Source of the DNA: JAPSGM01 sp036556985
Lineage (GTDB): Bacteria; Chloroflexota; Limnocylindria; QHBO01
Assembly (NCBI GenBank): GCA_036556985.1
Contig: DATBIK010000114.1
Location: 1 to 15,312 of the forward strand
Length of the DNA stretch: 15,312 nucleotides
Direction: 5' to 3'
Below, piece after piece: positions 7,507 to 14,523 of the stretch. Position numbers and translations under genes: made by a program. Below the pieces are notes generated by a model. That model made no database searches, had not been told where the DNA came from, and saw only the letters and a program-made list of their open reading frames with translations. Each line of letters begins with the position of its first letter. The stretch's first letter is position 1.

Positions 7507-8798
7507 AGGAGCCGGAGGGCCACAAGCTCGGCGAGGTGCTCCGCTCCGCCCGCGAGGAGCGCGGCGTGGACCTGGCGCGCGTCGAGCGCGACACGAAGAT
7601 CCGCTCCCGCTACCTCTCCGCGCTCGAGCGAGGCGCATACCGCGACCTGCCGGGTGCGGTGTACACGAAGGGCTTCCTGCGCAACTACGGCGCGTACCTC
7701 GGCCTGGACACCGAGTACCTCGTCGACCTCTATCGCCTGGAGAGTGCCGCCGCGGCAAGCGAGCGGCCGACGGTGCAGGCCCCACCGCGTCCCATCGCCA
7801 CCCGCCGGCGCGGGGCGTTCGTCATCACCCCCGGCGCGGTCGCGGCTGCGGTGCTCACCGTGGGCGTCTCGCTCTTCATCGTCTACCTCGTGTCGGAGTT
7901 CGTGACGTTCGCCGGCACCCCGGATCTGCGCGTCACGACGCCGCTCGGCGACGTGAGCGGCTGGGGCGGCGACGACTACACCTTCGCCGGCGTGACCGAG
8001 CCGAACGCCCGCGTCACCGCCGAAACGGCCACCCGTAAGACGGAGGCGACCGCGGACGCAGACGGCAGCTTCGAGATCGTCGTCGCCCTGCGACCCGGGT
8101 CGAACGTGGTGACGCTCACCGCCAACGACCCGCTCACCGGTCGCGACAGCGAGCCGGTGACGCGGACCATCCTCGTCGGCGACGCGCCGAGCGCAGCACC
8201 CAGCGTCCCGGGCGACGTCCTGGCGCTGAGCGCGCCGGAAGCCGACGCGACGCTCGAGGGCCCGGTCGAGATCACCGGCACCGGCCCCGCGGGGGCCACG
8301 GTCACCGTTACCGCCCGTGCCACGGGCCGGGCACCGGCGACGTTCCGCGTCACGAACCTGGCGGGCGAGGAGATCGAGCTGCCGAACGGCCCGCCCCGCG
8401 CCCCGGAGCCACTCGCGCTCGAGGTGGCCGCCGACGGCACCTTCCGCGGTACGCTGGACCTGGCATCCGCTGCCTGGACGCTGCAGCTGACGCTCGACGA
8501 CGGCCCGGACGAGCCCATCGAGCGGGCGATCACCGTCACCGCGGCCGCCGGGCTCCGCGGCGTGCTGCGCGTGGTTGGCGCGGCCTCGTACCTCGAGATC
8601 GACGAGGACGGGGAGCCCAAGGCGAATGTCTCGGGACGCGTCGCAGAGGCGGGCAGCCGCATCTCGCTGCGCGCGGACACCACGCTACGGATCCGTGTCG
8701 GGAACGCCGGCGCCATCCGCCTCGTGATCAACGGGGTCAACCTTGGACCCATGGGCGGGCAGGGCGACGTCATCGAATGGCAGGTTCGCCGGCGCTGA
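7503..8798 (+). CDS. RodZ-like helix-turn-helix membrane protein with a large extracytoplasmic region
   Basis: The N-terminal 75 residues form a RodZ-type HTH_25 domain, seen in LGEVLRSAREERGVDL, TKIRSRYLSALERG and YTKGFLRNYGAYLGLD. In RodZ this domain binds MreB rather than DNA. A Pro/Arg stretch is followed by one transmembrane helix at about 107-133, giving a cytoplasmic N-terminus. Outside, about 220 residues look like two bacterial Ig-like or glucodextranase-B-like repeats (TATADADGSFEIVV-type strands). The C-terminal 80 residues resemble the DUF4115 domain of RodZ (SYLEIDEDGE to GDVIEWQVRR). At 431 residues it is larger than typical RodZ. The GTG start overlaps the ftsK stop by 4 bp. 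No mreB is visible in the window, so a shape role is inferred from architecture; an unknown envelope regulator is the alternative. Confidence 0.85.
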   Translation: MKEPEGHKLGEVLRSAREERGVDLARVERDTKIRSRYLSALERGAYRDLPGAVYTKGFLRNYGAYLGLDTEYLVDLYRLESAAAASERPTVQAPPRPIATRRRGAFVITPGAVAAAVLTVGVSLFIVYLVSEFVTFAGTPDLRVTTPLGDVSGWGGDDYTFAGVTEPNARVTAETATRKTEATADADGSFEIVVALRPGSNVVTLTANDPLTGRDSEPVTRTILVGDAPSAAPSVPGDVLALSAPEADATLEGPVEITGTGPAGATVTVTARATGRAPATFRVTNLAGEEIELPNGPPRAPEPLALEVAADGTFRGTLDLASAAWTLQLTLDDGPDEPIERAITVTAAAGLRGVLRVVGAASYLEIDEDGEPKANVSGRVAEAGSRISLRADTTLRIRVGNAGAIRLVINGVNLGPMGGQGDVIEWQVRRR

Positions 8799-8844
8799 CG
8801 GCGAGCGGCCGATCCATCGGTCAGGCGAAGATAGGGGACGAAAC

Positions 8845-9333
8845 ATGGCAGATGCATCCTTCGACGTGGTGAGCGACTTCGACCAGCAGGAACTGGTGAA
8901 CGCGCTCGACCAGGTGCGCCGCGAGGTGGCGACGCGCTACGACTTCAAGGGGGCGAAGGTCTCGCTCGAGCTGGGCAAGGGTGAGATCACGCTCCAGGCC
9001 GACGATGAGTACCGGGCCAACGCGGTGAAGGACCTCATCCAGTCGAAGGCGGTGCGGCGCAACCTGTCTCTGAAGATCTTCGACTGGGGAACCCTCGAGC
9101 CGGCGGCCGGCGGCACGGTGCGCCAGCACATCGGCCTGAAGCGCGGGCTGACGAGCGAGCAGGCCAAGGAGATCGGCAGGATCATCCGCGAGTCGTTCCC
9201 AAAGGTGAAGCCGGCGATCCAGGGCGACGCGGTGCGCGTCTCCGGAAAGAGCCGGGACGAGCTCCAGGCCGTGATCGCACACCTGCGCGGGCTCGACTAC
9301 CCGGTCGCGCTCCAGTTCGAGAACTACCGATGA
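8845..9333 (+). CDS. yajQ: YajQ family nucleotide-binding protein (DUF520)
   Basis: The 162-residue product begins with MADASFDVVSDFDQQELVNA, the hallmark N-terminus of the YajQ family, and ends with YPVALQFENYR, the equally typical C-terminus. The internal motifs TRYDFKGAK and GLTSEQAKEIGRIIRESFPKVK are also diagnostic. Members are small cytosolic proteins with two ferredoxin-like domains. Some have been shown to bind cyclic di-GMP and to act with transcription factors; others bind nucleic acid. AGGGGA at 8832-8837 precedes the ATG at a suitable distance and the N-terminus matches the family, so the longer in-frame extension upstream is rejected. The gene overlaps pncC by 4 bp (ATGA). Its ligand here is unknown. 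Confidence 0.95.
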   Translation: MADASFDVVSDFDQQELVNALDQVRREVATRYDFKGAKVSLELGKGEITLQADDEYRANAVKDLIQSKAVRRNLSLKIFDWGTLEPAAGGTVRQHIGLKRGLTSEQAKEIGRIIRESFPKVKPAIQGDAVRVSGKSRDELQAVIAHLRGLDYPVALQFENYR

Positions 9334-9848
9334 TCCCGGCACCGTCCGAGGCCGAGCTCGAGCTCGCCGGCGCGCGCCTTGGCGACGCGCTGCTGGCGCA
9401 CGGCTGGAAGCTGGCCACTGCCGAGTCCTCGACCGGTGGACTCATCGGCCATGTCATCACCCTGGTGCCGGGCGCCTCGCGCTACTACGTGGGCGGCGTG
9501 ATCAGCTACTCGAACCTCGCCAAGGAGGTGGAGCTGAACGTGCCGCACGAGCTCATCGAGGAGCACGGCGCCGTGTCGGCCGAGGTCGCGCATGCCATGG
9601 CCGACGGGGTTCGGGCCCGCTTCGGCGTCGAGCTCGGCGTGGCGGTCACCGGCATCGCCGGCCCGGAGGGGGCGACGCCCGGGAAGCCGGTGGGCACCCA
9701 CTACCTCGCCGTCTCGCTCCGCGGCCACCCCGACCGGGTCGAGCATCGCGTCCTCGGCCACGACCGGGAGGGGAACAAGTCGGCGGCGGCGATGCTCGCC
9801 ATCGAGATCGCCATCGACGAGGTCCGGGCCGCGTCCGGGCAGGGATAG
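9330..9848 (+). CDS. pncC: Nicotinamide-nucleotide amidohydrolase (CinA C-terminal domain type)
   Basis: PncC deamidates nicotinamide mononucleotide to nicotinate mononucleotide, returning the NMN made by NAD-dependent DNA ligase to NAD synthesis. The product has 172 residues and contains only the amidase domain. The N-terminal COG1058 (MoCF-like) half found in full CinA is absent. Diagnostic motifs are ATAESSTGG at about 30-37, which includes the catalytic serine region, RYYVGGVISYSN, and VAVTGIAGPEGATPGKPVGT. The last part, SAAAMLAIEIAIDEV, is the usual closing helix. It is translationally coupled to yajQ through an ATGA overlap. Location after udg and ftsK fits a DNA-maintenance neighbourhood, but co-location alone proves nothing about function. 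Confidence 0.93.
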   Translation: MIPAPSEAELELAGARLGDALLAHGWKLATAESSTGGLIGHVITLVPGASRYYVGGVISYSNLAKEVELNVPHELIEEHGAVSAEVAHAMADGVRARFGVELGVAVTGIAGPEGATPGKPVGTHYLAVSLRGHPDRVEHRVLGHDREGNKSAAAMLAIEIAIDEVRAASGQG

Positions 9849-9856
9849 CCAGCGCC

Positions 9857-11284
9857 ATGGTGCGCCCCGGCGAGCGCATCCACGTCATCGGCATCGCCGG
9901 GTCCGGCGCCGCCGGGCTGGCGCTCCTGGCGCACCACGCCGGCGCGCGGGTGGACGGCTGCGACGCCGACACTCCGTCGCCGTACACGCCGCCGCTCGAT
10001 GCCGCCGGGGTGCGAGTCATCGACGGCCACGACCCGGCGCATCTCGCGGGCGTCCAACGTGTCGCGATCACGCCCGCGCTGCGGGCGCACCCGGACCTGC
10101 CCGAGCTGCGTGCGGCGTACGATCGCGGGCTGCCGGTCGTGCCGTGGCAGGCGCTGCTCGGCGAGCTCATGGCGGCGCCCGGACGCATCGGCCTGGCGGT
10201 GACCGGCACGCACGGGAAGTCGACGACGACCGCCCTGCTCGGCCACGTGCTCATCGCCGCGGGCATGGACCCGACCGTCGAGGTCGGGGCGTTCATGGCG
10301 GAGTGGGGCGCATCGGTCCGGCCCGGTGGGGGAGCGCCGTTCGTGGTGGAGGCGGACGAGTTCGGGGACAATTTCCTGCACTACCACCCGGCCGGCGCCA
10401 TCGTCACGAACGTGGAGATGGACCACCCCGACTTCTTCGCCGATCGCGAGGCGGTGCTTGCCTCGATGGAGGCGTTCGTGCGGGGGATGGGGGAGTCGCC
10501 GGCACTCGCCGGCCGGCTCCTGCTGGTGGCCGCCGAGGATGACGGCACCCGCGACCTCCTCTCCCGCCTCGACGGCTGGCAGGGACGCGTCCTGCGCTAC
10601 GGTCCCGGCGGCGATGTCGAGGCCGAGGACGTGCGCTTCGCGGCGGACGGCACCACCTTCCGGTTGTTGGGCCGCGACTTCGCCTCGCCCCTGGCCGGGG
10701 CGCACAACGTCTTGAACGCGACCGCCGCCCTCACCCTGGCGGCCGAGCTCGGCGCCGATCCGGACGCCCTGGTCGAGGGCCTGCGCACCTTCCCGGGAGC
10801 CGGACGCCGGATGGAGCTCATCGCCGATACTGCCGGCGTGATCGTGTACGACGACTACGGACATCACCCCACCGAGGTGCGCGCCGCGCTCGCCGCCGCA
10901 CGCCAGAGGGTGGGGGAGCGCCGGCTGTGGGCCGTGTTCGAGCCCCACATGTACTCGCGCACCGCCCTCCTGCTCGACGCATTCGCCACCGCCTTCACCG
11001 ATGCCGACGAGGTCGTCATTGCCGACATCTTCGCCTCGCGCGACACCGACGAGGCCCTGCGCGCCACCTCGGCCGCGGCGCTCGCCGACGTCGTGGAGCG
11101 CACCTCGGGCGTGCCGACCATCGCCACCGGCGACGTGGATGCCACCACCACGTACGTGGCGGAGCACCTGCGCGCCGGCGACGCGGTCCTGGTCATGGGC
11201 GCCGGCAAGTCGTACCGCATCGCGCGCGGGCTGGCCCGGGCACTGGGGCAGGGCGTGCTCGACGCGCCGCGGAGCCTGTCGTGA
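9857..11284 (+). CDS. murC: UDP-N-acetylmuramate--L-alanine ligase (Mur ligase family)
   Basis: MurC adds L-alanine to UDP-MurNAc using ATP, the first amino-acid step of peptidoglycan precursor synthesis. The Rossmann-like N-terminal domain starts HVIGIAGSGAAGLAL; the usual G-G-x-G-M-S is changed to A-G-S-G-A-A. The ATP loop GTHGKSTT lies at 117-124. EADEFGDNFLHYHP and IVTNVEMDHPDFF are central-domain Mur motifs. AHNVLNATAAL, GAGRRMEL, DDYGHHPTEV (about 332-341) and FEPHMYSRT are the C-terminal motifs. The length of 475 residues is normal. AGGGA at 9841-9845 is the likely ribosome binding site. No murB, ddl, ftsQ or other dcw genes accompany it, unlike the common murC-murB pairing. The HYHP and EMDHPDFF wording faintly recalls Mpl (the muropeptide ligase), so MurC versus Mpl activity is not fully settled. 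Confidence 0.9.
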   Translation: MVRPGERIHVIGIAGSGAAGLALLAHHAGARVDGCDADTPSPYTPPLDAAGVRVIDGHDPAHLAGVQRVAITPALRAHPDLPELRAAYDRGLPVVPWQALLGELMAAPGRIGLAVTGTHGKSTTTALLGHVLIAAGMDPTVEVGAFMAEWGASVRPGGGAPFVVEADEFGDNFLHYHPAGAIVTNVEMDHPDFFADREAVLASMEAFVRGMGESPALAGRLLLVAAEDDGTRDLLSRLDGWQGRVLRYGPGGDVEAEDVRFAADGTTFRLLGRDFASPLAGAHNVLNATAALTLAAELGADPDALVEGLRTFPGAGRRMELIADTAGVIVYDDYGHHPTEVRAALAAARQRVGERRLWAVFEPHMYSRTALLLDAFATAFTDADEVVIADIFASRDTDEALRATSAAALADVVERTSGVPTIATGDVDATTTYVAEHLRAGDAVLVMGAGKSYRIARGLARALGQGVLDAPRSLS

Positions 11285-11658
11285 GCGGCGCTCGGGTCGT
11301 CTTCCTCGCGACGCTGCTGGCGATCGGCGTCGCGGTGCTCGACCAGGGCCTCGTGCGCCTCGTCGAGGCCTCCGGCGCGCGCGACCAGCCGGCGGCCATC
11401 CTCGTCCTGCTGCTCTCGGCCTTCCTGGGTCTCCTCACCGCGGTGCTGGCGCGGGCGATGCGCCTGCCGGGCGCGGTGGCGCCGACGGCGCTCGTGCTCG
11501 GCTGGATCGCCGTGCCGCCGCTCATCGGGACGCTGCCGGGACAGCCGTTCGAGCTGTTCGCCGGCGGAGCGAACCTGAACGCCACCGAGGCGATCGCCCT
11601 CGTCGTGGCCGTCGTGTCGTCAGCGATCACCCTCGCCGTCTCGGGCCGCGCCGACTGA
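11281..11658 (+). CDS. Small four-helix membrane protein, function unknown
   Basis: The 125-residue product starts with GTG at 11281, overlapping the murC stop by 4 bp, with GGAG at 11271-11274 as ribosome binding site. It is almost wholly hydrophobic. Predicted transmembrane segments lie at about 7-26, 39-62, 69-90 and 103-121. A basic cytosolic-type loop (RAMRLPG) follows the second helix, and a short polar loop with GGANLNATE precedes the last. There is no signal peptide cleavage site and no catalytic motif that I recognise. Tight coupling to murC suggests an envelope role, but I do not recognise the family. It ends 3 bp before the stop of the convergent cupin gene. Confidence 0.8.
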   Translation: MSGARVVFLATLLAIGVAVLDQGLVRLVEASGARDQPAAILVLLLSAFLGLLTAVLARAMRLPGAVAPTALVLGWIAVPPLIGTLPGQPFELFAGGANLNATEAIALVVAVVSSAITLAVSGRAD

Positions 11659-11661
11659 CCT

Positions 11662-11988
11662 TCAGCCGGTCGGAAGCAGGTAGAGCGCGAAGACCATCGG
11701 CGACCCGGCGACGATGGCGTGCGCCGTGCGGGGCGCCATCCGCAGCCACGAGCCGGCCTCGAGGCGATGCTCGTCACCGTCCACCACGAGCTGCCCCTCG
11801 CCGCTCAGGACGTGAATGATGGCGGGCCGAGCGGAGGTGTGTTCGGAGAGCTGTTCCCCGGCAGCCATCGCAAAGAGCACGAGCTCGACGCCATCGGCCT
11901 TCGACAGCGTCTGGCTGTGGATGCCGCGACCGGGGAGATCGGCCTCGGCGAGGAGGTCGGGCAGGAAGGTATAGGCATCGGTCGTCAT
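11662..11988 (-). CDS. Small single-domain cupin protein
   Basis: The 108-residue product is the only minus-strand gene. Its core reads AGEQLSEHTSARPAIIHVLSGEGQLVVDG followed by LEAGSWLRMAPRTAHAIVAG, which fits cupin motifs 1 and 2 of the RmlC-like beta barrel. Motif 1 normally has HxH; here it is His-Thr-Ser, and the usual motif-1 Glu is also not evident. Only two or so metal ligands remain (the His of EHTS and the His of RTAHAI), so metal binding may be altered. Such small cupins act as sensors, isomerases or dioxygenase-like enzymes; nothing here picks one. The ATG at 11988 has no Shine-Dalgarno sequence, but a TANNNT element 6 nt upstream suggests a leaderless transcript. Confidence 0.88.
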   Translation of the reverse strand: MTTDAYTFLPDLLAEADLPGRGIHSQTLSKADGVELVLFAMAAGEQLSEHTSARPAIIHVLSGEGQLVVDGDEHRLEAGSWLRMAPRTAHAIVAGSPMVFALYLLPTG

Positions 11989-11994
11989 GTGACG

Positions 11995-12004
11995 ACGATA
12001 GGAT
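11995..12004. promoter_or_regulatory. Overlapping head-to-head -10 elements (cupin and GH3 genes)
   Basis: The divergent start codons are separated by only 21 bp (11989-12009). On the plus strand TAGGAT (11999-12004) ends 5 nt before the GTG of the GH3 gene at 12010. On the minus strand TATCGT (12000 down to 11995) ends 6 nt before the cupin ATG. The two hexamers share the self-complementary TA at 11999-12000. Neither gene has a Shine-Dalgarno sequence, which fits leaderless transcription from both sides. RNA polymerase could hardly occupy both promoters at once, so the two genes may be mutually exclusive or stochastic in firing. The -35 regions would lie inside the opposing coding sequences. 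Confidence 0.5.
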
Positions 12005-12009
12005 GGCGC

Positions 12010-13248
12010 GTGACCTTCCGCCAGCCGATCTCGCGTCGCGCGTTCCTGCGCCGAAGCGGGCTCGTCGCCCTCGGCGGGGTGCTGGCAGCGTGCACCGGGC
12101 CGACCGCGTCGCCGAGCCAGCAGCCGTCCGCCTCGGCGACCGCGTCACCGCCGACGCCGACACCGCACGAGCCGACCGCCTCGCCCGAGCCGCTACCCGA
12201 CCTGCGAGCACGGATCGCACAGATGCTGCTCGTGGGGTTCCGGGGCCTCACCGCGGATGAGGCGCCGAAGACGCTGCGGGCCGTCGGGGCGCTGGGCCTG
12301 GGCGGGGTGCTCCTCTTCGACCGTGACCTGCCGAGCGGCAGCAACGTGCGGAACATCGCGTCGGCGGAGCAGGTCCGAGCGCTCGTCGCGGACCTCCAGG
12401 CGGCGGCAGTCGCCGGTCCGGCGACCGTTCCATTGCTCGTCGCGCTCGACCAGGAGGGCGGCCTCGTCGAGCGGCTCACCGCGGCACGGGGATTCGTCGA
12501 GAGCCCCTCCGCCGCCGAGCTCGGCGCGGCGGACGATGCGGATGCCACACGACAGGCGACGAGAGCGCTCGCAGCGCAGCTCGCCACGGTGGGCGTGAAC
12601 CTGGACCTCGCCCCGGTCGTCGACCTGAACGTGAATCCGGAGAACCCGATCATCGGTGCCCTGGACCGAAGCTTCGGAGCCGACCCGTCCCTCATCGTGC
12701 GGCAGGCAACGGCCTTCATCGAGGGCCTGCATGACGAGCGGATCCTCAGCGCGATCAAGCACTTCCCCGGACATGGCAGCTCCACCGGCGACACCCATCT
12801 CGGGGTGGTGGACGTGACGGAGACCTGGCGCGAGGTCGAGCTCGAGCCGTTCCGGGACCTCGTCGCAGCCGGCCTGCCCGATGCGGTGCTCACTGCGCAC
12901 GTCTTCAACGCGTCGCTCGATCCGGACTACCCCGCCACGCTGTCGCGGGCGACGATCGACGGCCTCCTGCGGGGCCGGCTCGGCTGGGACGGCGTGGTGA
13001 TCAGCGACGACCTTCAGATGGGCGCGATCCGCGACGAGTTCGGCTACGAGGAGGCGATGCGGCTGGCGATCGAGGCCGGCGTCGACGTGCTGACGATCGC
13101 GAACCAGCAGGTCTACGAGGAGGGGATCGTCGAACGGACGATAGACCTCGTGGAGGGCTTCGTCGCGGACGGTCGCATGGACGAGGGTCGGATCAGCGCC
13201 TCCTGGCGCCGGATCGCGCGGCTGAAGGCGTCGCTGGCGCCGGCCTGA
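12010..13248 (+). CDS. Tat-exported lipoprotein glycoside hydrolase family 3 (NagZ-like beta-N-acetylhexosaminidase)
   Basis: GH3 NagZ enzymes remove terminal N-acetylglucosamine from muropeptides during wall recycling. From the GTG at 12010 the product has 412 residues. It opens with a twin-arginine motif, SRRAFLR (8-14), a hydrophobic stretch, and the lipobox LAAC with Cys28, followed by a Ser/Thr/Pro/Ala linker. This indicates folded export and lipid anchoring. The catalytic domain has LVALDQEGG, KHFPGHGSSTGDTH (250-263) with the Asp-His dyad D261/H263 as general acid/base, and SDDLQMGAI (332-340) carrying the nucleophilic aspartate (probably D333). All residues expected of a working NagZ-type enzyme are present. 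It therefore acts outside the membrane, as in Bacillus rather than E. coli. An upstream extension of the frame overlaps the cupin gene and is rejected because it would bury the signal peptide. Confidence 0.92.
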   Translation: MTFRQPISRRAFLRRSGLVALGGVLAACTGPTASPSQQPSASATASPPTPTPHEPTASPEPLPDLRARIAQMLLVGFRGLTADEAPKTLRAVGALGLGGVLLFDRDLPSGSNVRNIASAEQVRALVADLQAAAVAGPATVPLLVALDQEGGLVERLTAARGFVESPSAAELGAADDADATRQATRALAAQLATVGVNLDLAPVVDLNVNPENPIIGALDRSFGADPSLIVRQATAFIEGLHDERILSAIKHFPGHGSSTGDTHLGVVDVTETWREVELEPFRDLVAAGLPDAVLTAHVFNASLDPDYPATLSRATIDGLLRGRLGWDGVVISDDLQMGAIRDEFGYEEAMRLAIEAGVDVLTIANQQVYEEGIVERTIDLVEGFVADGRMDEGRISASWRRIARLKASLAPA

Positions 13249-13254
13249 GTCGGT

Positions 13255-13269
13255 TCCGGGCGGCCCGGA
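13255..13269 (+). terminator. Small GC hairpin after the GH3 gene
   Basis: TCCGGG and CCCGGA form a 6-bp stem with a 3-nt loop, six bases after the GH3 stop codon. No T-tract follows. It may be a weak or factor-dependent 3' end, or chance in GC-rich DNA. Confidence 0.2.
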
Positions 13270-13283
13270 CCCGCGGGGTGCCG

Positions 13284-13289
13284 TACTGT
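13284..13289 (+). promoter_or_regulatory. Possible -10 element for the demethylase/MetF unit
   Basis: TACTGT fits TANNNT and lies in the 86-bp gap between the GH3 gene and the next gene. The expected transcript start near 13296 would give a leader of about 40 nt. That leader carries the Shine-Dalgarno sequence GAGGAAG at 13319-13325, 9 nt before the ATG at 13335. No clear -35 box is seen. The rest of the gap holds the small hairpin at 13255-13269 and nothing else I can recognise. Confidence 0.35.
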
Positions 13290-13334
13290 GTATCGGTTCG
13301 TGAGCATCCCCCAGCCGCGAGGAAGACTGCACAC

Positions 13335-14522
13335 ATGGCCATCACCCAGCGCGCCGCCGAGACCGGCTTCGACATGGCGCTCGTCCAGCGCGGAGCCCGC
13401 CTCCGCCGCACCCCGTACTTCGACGCCACCCAGCGCCACGGAGCGCAGGGATACACGGTCTACAACCACATGCTCTTCCCGATCCGCTTCGACACCTTCG
13501 AGGCCGAGTTCGACGCCCTCCTCAACGCGGTCACGGTGTGGGACGTATCGGTCGAGCGCTGCCTGGAGATCTCCGGGCCGGACGGAGCGCGCTTCGCGCA
13601 GCTGCTCACGCCCCGCGACCTGTCGAAGTGCGCAGTGGGACAGGGCAAGTACGTCCTCATCTGCGATGCCGACGGTGGAATCATCAACGACCCGGTGATG
13701 ACGCGCATGGACGAGACCACGTTCTGGTTCGCCCTCGCCTCGTCCGATGCCCTGCTCTTCGCGCGCGGCCTGCGCCACGCGTACCCGGACCTGGACGTCA
13801 CGATCCGCGAGGTGGACGTCTCGCCGATGCAGATCCAGGGCCCGAAGTCGCGCGACCTCATGCGCGACTTGGTGGGGGAGGGGATCAGTGAGCTGAAGTA
13901 CTACTGGTGGACGCGTGCCGAGGTGCGCGGCATCCCGGTGGTCATCACCCGCACCGGCTGGACGTCCGAGGTCGGTTACGAGATCTACCTGCTCGATTCG
14001 TCGCGTGGGGCCGACCTGTGGGACGCGGTCATGGCGGCGGGGGAGCCGTACGGCGTACGACCCACCGGTCCATCGGACATCCGGCGCATCGAGGGCGCCA
14101 TCTTCAACTGGGGCGCCGACATGACCTACGAGAACAACCCGATCGAGATGGGACTCGATCGGCTCGTGGGCTGGAAGCTGGACGACGAGGCGTGCATCTC
14201 GATCGCCGCGCTGCGGCGTATCCGCGAGGCGGGCGTGAGCCGGCGCATCGTGGGCGTCGAGATCGACGGCGAACCCTTCCCGGCACTGAACTTCACGAAG
14301 TGGCCTGCGCTTCGGCCCGGTGACGGCGGGGAGCGGGTCGGCAAGGTGACATCGGCCATCTTCTCGCCACGGCTCGGCAGGAACATCGGCTACTGCTGGG
14401 TGCCCGTCGAGCTCGCAGCCGAGGGGACCGAGCTGCGGGTCGAGACTGAGTGGGGGAGCCGGATGGCCACGGTGGTGCCGATGCCGTTCGTCGACCCGGA
14501 GAAGCGCATTCCCGTCTCCTGA
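13335..14522 (+). CDS. GcvT-fold, DmdA-like THF-dependent demethylase
   Basis: The 395-residue product has the GcvT/DmdA fold: a THF-binding N-terminal part and a C-terminal barrel. It matches the DMSP demethylase (DmdA) branch in several stretches: YTVYNHMLFP, VWDVSVERCLEI, LLTPRDLSK, GGIINDPV, VSPMQIQGPKSRDLM, and the late KVTSAIFSPRLGRNIGY. In glycine-cleavage GcvT the equivalent of GGIIND reads (V/I)DD with a catalytic aspartate; here the first Asp is Asn. No gcvH or gcvP lies nearby. DmdA moves a methyl group from dimethylsulfoniopropionate to THF, giving 5-methyl-THF. Related GcvT-fold enzymes such as LigM demethylate methoxy-aromatics in the same way, so the substrate is open. The start at 13335 is chosen for its GAGGAAG ribosome site; an in-frame GTG at 13278 is less likely. 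The next gene, a MetF homologue one base downstream, fits a methyl-THF pathway. Confidence 0.82.
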   Translation: MAITQRAAETGFDMALVQRGARLRRTPYFDATQRHGAQGYTVYNHMLFPIRFDTFEAEFDALLNAVTVWDVSVERCLEISGPDGARFAQLLTPRDLSKCAVGQGKYVLICDADGGIINDPVMTRMDETTFWFALASSDALLFARGLRHAYPDLDVTIREVDVSPMQIQGPKSRDLMRDLVGEGISELKYYWWTRAEVRGIPVVITRTGWTSEVGYEIYLLDSSRGADLWDAVMAAGEPYGVRPTGPSDIRRIEGAIFNWGADMTYENNPIEMGLDRLVGWKLDDEACISIAALRRIREAGVSRRIVGVEIDGEPFPALNFTKWPALRPGDGGERVGKVTSAIFSPRLGRNIGYCWVPVELAAEGTELRVETEWGSRMATVVPMPFVDPEKRIPVS

Positions 14523-14523
14523 C

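Noticed and set aside
3142..7785. 1547-codon open frame antisense to rnj and ftsK
   Set aside because: It spans several well-supported sense genes and has shadow-like composition (Arg, His, Ala, Gly, Asp) and no domain. Long stop-free antisense frames are common at this GC content.
8809..8820. CCGATCCATCGG inverted repeat before yajQ as an operator
   Set aside because: The loop would be only 2 nt with a 5-bp stem. Such matches arise by chance at this composition, and no second copy was seen.
9701..11167. 488-codon antisense frame over pncC and murC
   Set aside because: No motifs or ribosome site, and it lies opposite intact Mur ligase motifs.
11719..12009. N-terminal extension of the GH3 gene
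   Set aside because: It overlaps the whole 5' part of the cupin gene on the other strand and would place 97 residues ahead of a Tat/lipobox signal peptide.
13278..13334. GTG start for the DmdA-like gene
   Set aside because: It lacks a ribosome site and overlaps the likely -10 element. The ATG at 13335 has GAGGAAG 9 nt upstream.
13335..14522. Glycine cleavage T-protein (gcvT) identity
   Set aside because: Motifs match the DmdA branch better, the (V/I)DD aspartate is replaced by Asn, and no gcvH or gcvP is present. It is kept only as a fold-level relative.
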